DNA of 5,494 nucleotides, from positions 1 through 5,494 of the forward strand of contig JBKJLF010000315.1 of NCBI GenBank assembly GCA_046597185.1, given 5' to 3'. The notes under the pieces are model-generated. The model made no database searches, had not been told where the DNA came from, and saw only the letters and a program-made list of their open reading frames with translations. Source of the stretch: CAMBDR01 sp046597185 (GTDB taxonomy: Bacteria > Pseudomonadota > Gammaproteobacteria > Burkholderiales > Burkholderiaceae_D). Below, in pieces: positions 1 through 5,045 of the stretch (position 1 is its first letter; every line of letters begins with the position of its first letter). A program made the translations under genes and the position numbers.

Positions 1-804
1 CGCTTGCACCGACTCACCCGCCACTTCCAACAGCGCGTCAAGTTTAATCGCATCAATACGAATGCTTTCTTCTTTAACCGGTGCGGTATTGGGGCGATCC
101 GCTGTGGGTGCCCGATCGGCTTTCGGGCTATCAGCAGCAGCACGTGCGGCTGGCGTCGGAGCTGATGCAGGTTTGGCCACAGATGTAGGGACCGCTGTTG
201 CAGCAGTCGCCACCGCCGGACTTGTCGCCGCAGCAGTTGCTGTGTTGGCTGGGGCGACATAAGTACCCGCAGGCACCACCGCCACATACATTGCCACCCA
301 ATCCAAACCATCGGCCCCAATTTGGCTCACTATTGGCGGCGCCACTAACTCAGGAGTGGGCGTATGCACGGGTGTGAACACGGACTGTACGGGTGCGGGA
401 GGGGCGACATCAATATCGCTCTTCCCTTCAATCGCATTCACCAAAATCAATTCCAGGCGCTCGGGCATCGCCGACAAACTTTCGGGCGGCGCACCATTGG
501 CCAATTCGGTCAATTGGTCTGCAACAAAACCGCTGGCCTGCAAAGCGGCTTCAATCGCCAACGGTGTCACGGGTGCTGCACCGGTTCGGAGTGCATCAAA
601 CAAATTTTCGGTCAAATGGCAGGCTGACACCATGGCTGGCAGCCCCATAAATCCGGCTCCACCCTTAATCGTATGAAACGAACGGAAAACGGCGTTCAAG
701 GTTTCCTTATCGTCCGGATTGCGCTCCAGCCTTAATAAGTGCTCCTCTACATTCACCGCAAGATCCATCGCCTCGACGACGAAATCCTTGAGCATATCGT
801 CCAT
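1..804 (-). CDS. cheA: Chemotaxis histidine kinase CheA, N-terminal part (runs off the left edge)
   Basis: CheA is the cytosolic kinase of the chemoreceptor array. It autophosphorylates on an HPt-domain histidine and donates phosphate to CheY and CheB. The frame was translated by hand from the ATG at 804 to base 1 (268 codons, no stop). Residues 1-120 form an HPt (P1) domain with the motif RSFHTIKGGAGF, so H44 is the expected phosphorylation site. Residues of about 131-247 are a linker rich in Ala, Pro, Thr and Val. Residues 248-268 (ending LDALLEVAGESVQA) match the start of the P3 dimerisation domain. The catalytic P4 and the P5 coupling domains lie outside the window. The linker seems too short and too low in complexity to hold a normal P2 (CheY-binding) domain. 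The start codon overlaps the cheZ stop by one base (TAATG), with GGGA five bases upstream, which indicates translational coupling. Identification is firm; the exact paralogue is not. Confidence 0.93.
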   Translation of the reverse strand, partial: MDDMLKDFVVEAMDLAVNVEEHLLRLERNPDDKETLNAVFRSFHTIKGGAGFMGLPAMVSACHLTENLFDALRTGAAPVTPLAIEAALQASGFVADQLTELANGAPPESLSAMPERLELILVNAIEGKSDIDVAPPAPVQSVFTPVHTPTPELVAPPIVSQIGADGLDWVAMYVAVVPAGTYVAPANTATAAATSPAVATAATAVPTSVAKPASAPTPAARAAADSPKADRAPTADRPNTAPVKEESIRIDAIKLDALLEVAGESVQA

Positions 805-1745
805 TAGAATCCCAGATCAGCAAGTAGGTCATCGACATTATCTTGATCCATTGCCACAGTCGGCACGGATGGGCCTTGCATTAACACCACAGGTTTGGCC
901 AGTTTCTCTCGCACTGCTGGTGGCGCATTATCACGCAATAGTTCAGCCAATTCTTTTTCAACGGCCTTGGTAATTATCACAACTTTTTTGATCAATTGAC
1001 CCGTGATATCCTGGAAATCCTGCGCCATCATAATTTCAAGCAGGCGGGCTTTTTCCTTTTCAGTGGCATCACAGACGAAAGCGGCAAACGCTTTGGAGTC
1101 AGTCGCCAAAATCTTGAATTCGTCAATACTGAGTTTGCCAGCAAACAGGGCGACCCAGCGATCTTCCATTTCTTTGGACTTTTTGGCCAGTATATCTTGT
1201 GCGGGCATACCGTCATCAAGGGTATTCAAGACCTTGTTGGCAGCCTGTTCGGTCAGGCTGGCAACATATTCGAGCCGATCCTGGGCATCCACAATTTGAT
1301 GCGAGGCTTCGCTGATGGCTTTGTCGTAGCCTAATTCGCGTAAAGAATCATGCAACAGGCGCACAATGCCACCCAAACGCTCGTACATCGGTCGATCATG
1401 TTGCGATACCACCATTGCGGCGGATTCTGACACTTTTTCGACCACATGCTCGGTCATTCCGGCCTCCAGCACGATGGTGGGGTCGAGATGCACCTCTCCA
1501 TCGGATAGCCCACCTGGCTCGGGAGCCGCCGCTACAACGGGTGGTGCGGCCGCAGGCGGGGGCGCAGTCGGTGCGACCACGTTCTCACTGCGTTGGCTGG
1601 CTGCTTGCTCGAAGAGCGCTTCAAAATCGTCGTCAGCAGGCGGGGCAGCCGCAGCTTTAGCCAAAGCGGGAGCGGGCATTGCTTGAGCTCGTTGTGCGGA
1701 CACTTCTTCAAACAGTGCATCAAAATCATCAGCGGCGTCGGTCAT
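804..1745 (-). CDS. cheZ: Protein phosphatase CheZ with long N-terminal extension
   Basis: CheZ dephosphorylates CheY-P and so resets the flagellar motor signal. The 313-residue product carries the family core from about residue 110: LLHDSLRELG, DAQDRLEYV, then LLEIMMAQDFQDITGQ. In the last motif D246 and Q250 correspond to the catalytic D143 and Q147 of the E. coli enzyme. The C-terminal tail VDDLLADLGF (304-313) is the classical CheY-docking helix. The E. coli protein is about 214 residues; the extra ~100 residues here are N-terminal and Ala/Pro-rich. They contain two related acidic motifs, DDFDALFE (6-13) and DDFEALFE (39-46), each followed by a short S-x-Q-R-like ending. The ATG at 1745 is chosen because the acidic motif starts at once and the next Met is residue 23. 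Its Shine-Dalgarno spacing is imperfect (GGAG 11 bases away, AGGGA only 2 bases away), so coupling to the small ORF upstream may matter. The gene overlaps cheA by one base. No cheY is adjacent. Confidence 0.96.
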   Translation of the reverse strand: MTDAADDFDALFEEVSAQRAQAMPAPALAKAAAAPPADDDFEALFEQAASQRSENVVAPTAPPPAAAPPVVAAAPEPGGLSDGEVHLDPTIVLEAGMTEHVVEKVSESAAMVVSQHDRPMYERLGGIVRLLHDSLRELGYDKAISEASHQIVDAQDRLEYVASLTEQAANKVLNTLDDGMPAQDILAKKSKEMEDRWVALFAGKLSIDEFKILATDSKAFAAFVCDATEKEKARLLEIMMAQDFQDITGQLIKKVVIITKAVEKELAELLRDNAPPAVREKLAKPVVLMQGPSVPTVAMDQDNVDDLLADLGF

Positions 1746-1786
1746 AATCCCTGCTTCTCCATATTTTTTGAAAATATCGTCTTCAT
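1742..1786 (-). CDS. Possible 14-codon leader ORF coupled to cheZ
   Basis: An ATG at 1786 opens a short frame, MKTIFSKNMEKQGL, whose TGA stop (1744-1742) overlaps the cheZ ATG in the arrangement ATGA. A weak GGA lies six bases upstream of its start. The frame cannot be extended upstream, since an in-frame TGA lies four codons before the ATG. Such overlaps often mean that ribosomes ending the first frame reinitiate on the second, which would fit the poorly spaced ribosome binding site of cheZ. No homology is recognised. The ORF is short enough to arise by chance, so it is given as a candidate only. Confidence 0.2.
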   Translation of the reverse strand: MKTIFSKNMEKQGL

Positions 1787-1838
1787 GATGAATCCGTGTC
1801 AGGTTTTGGGCAAGTCCAACACAGAGAAAGACGCTGTT

Positions 1839-2000
1839 TTACCTAACTACCATGGCATTTTCGCCACATCTCACACAGTGTCTATCCATTTCAAGCGTGG
1901 CCGAGTAATCCACACAGACCCGCCCCGACTGAAACAGATTTTTTTCCTTAAGTATGATACTAACATTGGATAGCGCGAGAAAACGTCTTACAGGCTGCAT
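1839..2000 (-). CDS. Weak candidate small ORF (53 codons), no recognised family
   Basis: An ATG at 2000 opens 53 codons ending with TAA at 1841-1839. The frame is stop-free further upstream, to a TGA at about 2085. AAGG with eight bases of spacing precedes the ATG. The product starts MQPVRRFLALSNVSIILKEK and has three Cys near its centre and end, including C-x-x-C in HCVRCGE. No domain, signal peptide or membrane segment is evident. Codon use does not clearly resemble the flanking genes. Its ATG lies immediately downstream of the GCCGATAA motif, so if that motif is a real -10 element the ORF would be nearly leaderless or untranslated. It is most likely a chance frame. Confidence 0.12.
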   Translation of the reverse strand: MQPVRRFLALSNVSIILKEKNLFQSGRVCVDYSATLEMDRHCVRCGENAMVVR

Positions 2001-2001
2001 C

Positions 2002-2009
2002 TTATCGGC
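2002..2009 (-). promoter_or_regulatory. Sigma-28 (FliA)-like -10 element without a clear -35
   Basis: The minus strand reads GCCGATAA, a perfect match to the enterobacterial sigma-28 -10 octamer, and it points toward cheZ. Sigma-28 commonly drives late flagellar and chemotaxis genes, so the location is suggestive. At the position where TAAA should lie, 15 bases upstream, the sequence is GTGC, which does not match. Transcription from here would give a cheZ leader of about 250 bases. Without the -35 half this is only a candidate. Confidence 0.22.
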
Positions 2010-2145
2010 CTTTTGCCACTTCCAGCACCTTGCCTGTGCAAATTCAAATTCAGATGACCGATTAAGGGGGGATTTGCTGTCTGATCAAAACAACGCTATG
2101 CTCAAAAACTGCCCTGCTTCCACGCATTGAATCAAATTTCAGGCG

Positions 2146-2174
2146 AAAAAAAACCCGGCGAACCGGGGTTTTTT
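2146..2174 (-). terminator. Rho-independent terminator of the cold-shock gene
   Basis: On the minus strand a GC-rich stem (CCCGG, loop TTCG, CCGGG) is followed by eight T, starting 14 bases after the cold-shock stop codon. An A-run also precedes the stem, so on the plus strand the same hairpin is followed by six T. It could therefore stop transcription in both directions. It separates the cold-shock unit from the chemotaxis region. Confidence 0.9.
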
Positions 2175-2188
2175 CAGCTTGCGTCAAC

Positions 2189-2392
2189 TTAAATATTCTG
2201 AATATTCGAAGCCTGCTTGCCTTTAGGGCCAGCCGTCACTTCAAACGAAACGCGCTGATTCTCTTTCAAGGTTTTGAAACCAGGCGAATTAATCGCCGAG
2301 AAATGAGCAAATAAGTCTTCACCACCTTCATCAGGTGTGATAAAGCCGAAACCCTTTGCATCGTTAAACCACTTTACAATTCCAGTTGCCAT
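2189..2392 (-). CDS. cspA: CspA-family cold-shock protein (single CSD, 67 aa)
   Basis: A small cytosolic single-stranded nucleic-acid-binding protein of the CspA family. Such proteins act as RNA chaperones and transcription antiterminators, during cold shock or constitutively. The whole product is one five-stranded OB-fold domain. It starts MATGIVKWFNDAKGFGFITP, with RNP1 at K13-I18 (KGFGFI) and RNP2 at L27-F31 (LFAHF), plus W8 as a further aromatic contact. It ends GKQASNIQNI. Length and sequence are typical, with no gap or missing key residue. The ATG at 2392 has AGGA eight bases upstream. The gene is a monocistronic unit with its own promoter, leader and terminator. Paralogues of this family are hard to tell apart, so the symbol is family-level, and cold induction cannot be read from the protein. 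Confidence 0.95.
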   Translation of the reverse strand: MATGIVKWFNDAKGFGFITPDEGGEDLFAHFSAINSPGFKTLKENQRVSFEVTAGPKGKQASNIQNI

Positions 2393-2404
2393 TACATAAT
2401 TCCT
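2392..2404 (-). promoter_or_regulatory. Ribosome binding site and overlapping start-stop codon of the cold-shock gene
   Basis: AGGA at 2404-2401 lies eight bases before the ATG at 2392, a good spacing. Between them is a second ATG (2397-2395) followed at once by TAA, giving ATGTAATG. This first ATG is only three bases from the AGGA, too close for efficient initiation, which supports 2392 as the true start. Confidence 0.75.
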
Positions 2405-2483
2405 ATTTCAGTTAATTTGGGCTACTCGTTAAAAAGCCAGATTGCCGCCATTTCACTGTACGACTACCGCAAACTCCAACGAA
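2393..2483 (-). promoter_or_regulatory. Cold-shock mRNA leader with cold-box-like element
   Basis: From the predicted transcription start near 2483, the leader is about 90 bases long before the ATG. At 2465-2455 it reads AGTCGTACAGT. This shares the core CGTACAG, and 8 of 11 positions overall, with the E. coli cspA cold box TGACGTACAGA, which lies near the 5' end of cold-shock mRNAs. E. coli cspA has a longer leader (about 160 bases) that refolds with temperature. The resemblance suggests conditional control of this gene, but the match could be partly fortuitous. Confidence 0.5.
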
Positions 2484-2489
2484 GCGACC

Positions 2490-2519
2490 ATTATACTGCA
2501 TAAAATCATCTGCAGCCAA
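2490..2519 (-). promoter_or_regulatory. Sigma-70-type promoter of the cold-shock gene
   Basis: A perfect TATAAT (-10) at 2495-2490 is preceded by TTGGCT (-35, four of six consensus bases) at 2519-2514 with an 18-base spacer. The stretch just upstream (2520-2560) is very AT-rich, including T- and A-runs, and could act as an UP element. Predicted transcription start is about 2483. Confidence 0.7.
2496..2515. repeat. Inverted repeat inside the cold-shock promoter spacer
   Basis: CTGCA at 2496-2500 and TGCAG at 2511-2515 form a perfect five-base inverted repeat with a ten-base gap, lying between the -35 and -10 hexamers. The position would suit a regulator-binding site, but the arms are short and no known operator is recognised. 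Confidence 0.25.
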
Positions 2520-2548
2520 TTAATCTACAAAAATTGTCTCTTTTTTTT

Positions 2549-2574
2549 AAAAAAATATCAAATCCTCATTTGAT
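2549..2574 (-). terminator. Probable terminator of the kinase/receiver unit (AT-only stem)
   Basis: About 20 bases after the receiver stop codon the minus strand forms a perfect seven-base hairpin (ATCAAAT, loop GAGG, ATTTGAT). An A then seven T follow. The layout is that of a rho-independent terminator, but the stem has a single G-C pair, so termination may be incomplete and some read-through into the cold-shock unit is possible. Confidence 0.55.
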
Positions 2575-2595
2575 TTCAAACAAAAACAGAGCCAA

Positions 2596-2988
2596 TCACT
2601 CTTTTATCTCATCCCAAAGGGCCCTTACTTGCGTCGCCAGGGACATGGGATCAAACGGTTTGGCGATGATGCCTAACGCACCCAGTGATTTATAGTACTC
2701 AACTTCACTGGTTTGCACTTTCGCAGTCATAAAGATCGCAGGCGTGGTGGCGGTATTGGCGAGCTTGCGCAAAGCCTCCAGGGTTGACGGGCCATCCATT
2801 TCCGGCATCATCACATCAAGCAATAAGAGATCCGGCCCCAATTTTTCCGCCTCCTGAATGGCGACCCGACCGGAGCTGCAAATCGTCAACTGAAACCCAC
2901 CTACAATTTCAAGTGCAATCTGGGCCACCGTTTGAATATCCGGATCATCTTCAACGTACAAAATATGCTTGAGTATTTTAGAGTTCAT
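2596..2988 (-). CDS. Stand-alone CheY-like response regulator receiver protein
   Basis: A single receiver domain of 130 residues with no output domain, so it should act by protein contact or pass phosphate onward. All active-site residues are present, numbered from the ATG at 2988: acidic pair D14/D15 in LYVEDDPD, phosphoacceptor D58 in LLLLDVMMPEMDG, T88 in FMTAK, and K110-P111 in IIAKPFDP. An alternative ATG at 3006 overlaps the kinase stop as ATGA and would add six residues. The start at 2988 is preferred because AGGGA lies seven bases before it and the core begins soon after, leaving a 14-base gap to the kinase gene. Close linkage makes it the probable partner of the upstream hybrid kinase. 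It could serve a different kinase, and it is not obviously the chemotaxis CheY. Confidence 0.93.
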   Translation of the reverse strand: MNSKILKHILYVEDDPDIQTVAQIALEIVGGFQLTICSSGRVAIQEAEKLGPDLLLLDVMMPEMDGPSTLEALRKLANTATTPAIFMTAKVQTSEVEYYKSLGALGIIAKPFDPMSLATQVRALWDEIKE

Positions 2989-2995
2989 GGTTTTT

Positions 2996-3000
2996 TCCCT
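2996..3000 (-). promoter_or_regulatory. Ribosome binding site deciding the receiver gene start
   Basis: AGGGA lies seven bases upstream of the ATG at 2988. The competing ATG at 3006 has only a GGA three bases away. This favours the shorter 130-residue product. Confidence 0.65.
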
Positions 3001-3002
3001 AT

Positions 3003-4973
3003 TCATTTTCCGTGATAACGATGTTTCATAAAATCATGCAGGATTGCCGACAAGTCTTCATTTGAAATTCGTGATTTAACCAAACTACCGCAAACCTTCT
3101 GAAGTAATTTTCCATCAATATCTTGTGCCGAAAATATCACGACAGGTGTGAATTTATTTGGCTCAGGCAAATCACCCAATAAGTCGGCACCATGGCCATC
3201 GGGCAGATGCAAGTCTAACAATATCAATTGAAAGCGCTGCTGTGCCAATTTTTCACGCGCCTGTTGTAAATTTACAGCACCCATCAGGGAAAACTGTGGC
3301 TCCAGCAATTGGCTGATCATTTGGAGAAACTCAGGATCATCATCCACATGCAAAATACAGGCACCTTCATCAATATCGGCATGCATTGCACTGTGTACTG
3401 CGGCCATCAGACGATGGGCATCAATCGGTTTGGGCAACCAATCAACCACACCAAACGCAGTGCCGGACAACGCACTACCGGACAAATCGGTATGCTTGGA
3501 TTCAAGATGGGCCGATACCACCACCACAGGCAAATCGACCAAGCTTGCCTGGTTCCGCATCCAGTGCAACAATGACAAACCATCTTCCCCTGGCAGGCCC
3601 AAATCCAAGGTCATGGCTTGATATTGTTCTTTTTGTAATAATTGACGCGCACTCACGGCATTGTAGGCAATATCGCACTGCCAACCGCCTTCTGCAAGCA
3701 TCATTTTTATCAACTTAGCGACATCCAGATCGTCTTCACAAATCAAAATCGATGCCTCGGATGCTTCGGTTTGTCGCCCCATCATTTGAAATGGCAATAT
3801 AAAGAAAAACTCGCTGCCCTGGCCTATTTCAGTGGCAAAACCAATCTCTCCATGCATATGTTGAATCAGAGCTTGCGAGATACTCAATCCCAAGCCAGTC
3901 CCGCCCTTGGCACGGGTATCGGAAGAATCGGCTTGCGAAAATTTCTGAAAGATGCGTGAACGAAAAGCAACAGCAATACCCGGTCCATGATCAATTATGG
4001 CTACCCGAACCCGATTATCTTCTTGCACCCGCATCTGCACCAGTACTTCCGTTCCAGGCAATGAAAATTTACAGGCGTTGGAAATTAAATTAATCAACAC
4101 TTGCAGCATGCGGTCAGAATCGACGGAAACCCACACCTGCGTCTCAGGACAATCACTGCGCAAGCTCACTTGATATTGATCCGCATAAGCTTGTGTCATG
4201 CTCAAGGCTTGCTGAATTAAAGGTTGCAAAGGTTGCACCACCATATCAAAACGCATATTGCCTGATTCAATTTTCTCACTGTCGAGCAAGTCATTGATGA
4301 GCAATACCAAACGCTCACAATTCTTTTTGGCGATTTGGAGCAAAGATTGGGCGCGTTCCGGCACTGGGCCAACGGTACCTGAAACGAGCAAGCCAAGCGA
4401 GCCTCGAATCGATGTAAGTGGCGTGCGCAATTCATGCGAAACGGTCGATATGAATTCGCGTTGCATACGTCTGGCTGATTCTTCAACCAAACGCGCAGCC
4501 AATTCAGTTTCAACCCAATGCCCAATATCACGCAAATTCAATAATTGATGTTGATCCAATTCGCGCGGAATCTGATCAATGATGCACAAAGTGCCAATAC
4601 GCATGCCGCTTGGCCCCGACAAGGGGAAACCGGCATAAAAACGAATAAAAGGCTCACCAACCACCAAAGGGTTGTCGCGAAAGCGCTCGTCTTCCAGTGC
4701 GTTGGGCACCAGAAAAATTTCCTTGTGCAAAATAGCATGGCCGCAAAATGAAATTTCGCGCGAGGTTTCAGGCGCATCACAGCCTTGACGTGATTTAAAC
4801 CATTGACGCTCTGCGGCAATCAAAGAAACGAACACGATGGGAACCTGGAACAGGCGTTGCACCAATTCGGTAATACGATCAAAGCGGGCCTCGGGTGAAG
4901 TGTCCAACACCTGCAACAAATGCAATTCTGCCAGCCGCTCAGCTTCGTCTGGTGGTAATTTTGGTGCCTCCAT
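3003..4973 (-). CDS. Soluble GAF-domain hybrid histidine kinase with two receiver domains
   Basis: A 656-residue sensor kinase with no membrane segment or signal peptide, so it should sense a cytosolic cue. Order of domains: GAF at about 20-160, with the family motif FCGHAI and the stretch NPLVVGEPFIRFYAG; HisKA at 170-236 with H180 in STVSHELRTPL; HATPase at about 282-397 with N299 in the N box (LINLISNACKF), the G1 box DHGPGI (328-333) and the G2 box GGTGLGLSI (357-365). Receiver 1 (408-528) has D414/D415, D457, S487 and K515-P516. Receiver 2 (538-652) has D544-D546, D587 and S615, but its lysine K633 is followed by Ser, not Pro. There is no HPt domain. GGGGG lies six bases before the ATG. 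The gene starts 72 bases after upp and is followed closely by the receiver gene, forming a likely two-gene unit. The ligand is unknown; C65, C77 and C130 in the GAF domain are noted without a proven role. Confidence 0.94.
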   Translation of the reverse strand: MEAPKLPPDEAERLAELHLLQVLDTSPEARFDRITELVQRLFQVPIVFVSLIAAERQWFKSRQGCDAPETSREISFCGHAILHKEIFLVPNALEDERFRDNPLVVGEPFIRFYAGFPLSGPSGMRIGTLCIIDQIPRELDQHQLLNLRDIGHWVETELAARLVEESARRMQREFISTVSHELRTPLTSIRGSLGLLVSGTVGPVPERAQSLLQIAKKNCERLVLLINDLLDSEKIESGNMRFDMVVQPLQPLIQQALSMTQAYADQYQVSLRSDCPETQVWVSVDSDRMLQVLINLISNACKFSLPGTEVLVQMRVQEDNRVRVAIIDHGPGIAVAFRSRIFQKFSQADSSDTRAKGGTGLGLSISQALIQHMHGEIGFATEIGQGSEFFFILPFQMMGRQTEASEASILICEDDLDVAKLIKMMLAEGGWQCDIAYNAVSARQLLQKEQYQAMTLDLGLPGEDGLSLLHWMRNQASLVDLPVVVVSAHLESKHTDLSGSALSGTAFGVVDWLPKPIDAHRLMAAVHSAMHADIDEGACILHVDDDPEFLQMISQLLEPQFSLMGAVNLQQAREKLAQQRFQLILLDLHLPDGHGADLLGDLPEPNKFTPVVIFSAQDIDGKLLQKVCGSLVKSRISNEDLSAILHDFMKHRYHGK

Positions 4974-5007
4974 CTCTTTCCCCCAGTCATTCCGATCAAT
5001 ATGTTAC

Positions 5008-5036
5008 ATCGTCCGCTATTCAAAAATCCACGTCAA
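5008..5036 (-). promoter_or_regulatory. Weak candidate promoter between upp and the hybrid kinase
   Basis: TTGACG (-35, five of six consensus bases) at 5036-5031 is followed after 17 bases by GACGAT (-10, three of six) at 5013-5008. It lies in the 72-base gap between upp and the kinase. No terminator was seen after upp, so the kinase may also be reached by read-through. Confidence 0.25.
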
Positions 5037-5045
5037 GCACAACGC

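Larger units (their letters stand above)
1746..2145. other. Intergenic region between cheZ and the cold-shock gene, no recognisable gene
   Basis: About 400 bases between the cold-shock terminator and the cheZ start. No frame on either strand gives a recognisable protein. The plus-strand frame that continues here from inside cheZ (1593-1973) has no protein-like features. The region should contain the promoter of the chemotaxis unit, but no convincing sigma-70 pair was seen. A TTGAAA at 1894-1889 has only a poor -10 partner at 1871-1866 (AGATGT). A sigma-28-like -10 box lies at 2009-2002. Small items include a tandem CAAATT at about 2039-2051 and a short GCAC/GTGC inverted repeat near 2025-2039. 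No cheY remnant could be recognised. Confidence 0.6.

Noticed and set aside
62..262. Plus-strand Ala/Val-rich frame
   Set aside because: It is the complement of the low-complexity CheA linker, which is GC-rich and stop-poor in several frames; CheA is clearly the real reading.
1801..1830. Sigma-54-type promoter (TTGGAC...TTGC) upstream of cheZ
   Set aside because: The GG and GC elements are too close together and the required spacing is not met.
1746..1860. Degenerate cheY remnant just upstream of cheZ
   Set aside because: The tail KTIFSK faintly recalls the CheY C-terminus and one frame shows a Lys-Pro. However, no CheY active-site region or continuous similarity could be traced in any frame.
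1366..1973. Plus-strand frames across the cheZ 5' half and the intergenic region
   Set aside because: They are antisense to the Ala/Pro-rich cheZ extension, have no recognisable motif, and one continues only by chance into the intergenic region.
2988..3006. Receiver gene starting at the ATG overlapping the kinase stop
   Set aside because: The upstream ATG has poor ribosome binding spacing, while the ATG at 2988 has AGGGA seven bases away. The longer form is possible but less likely.
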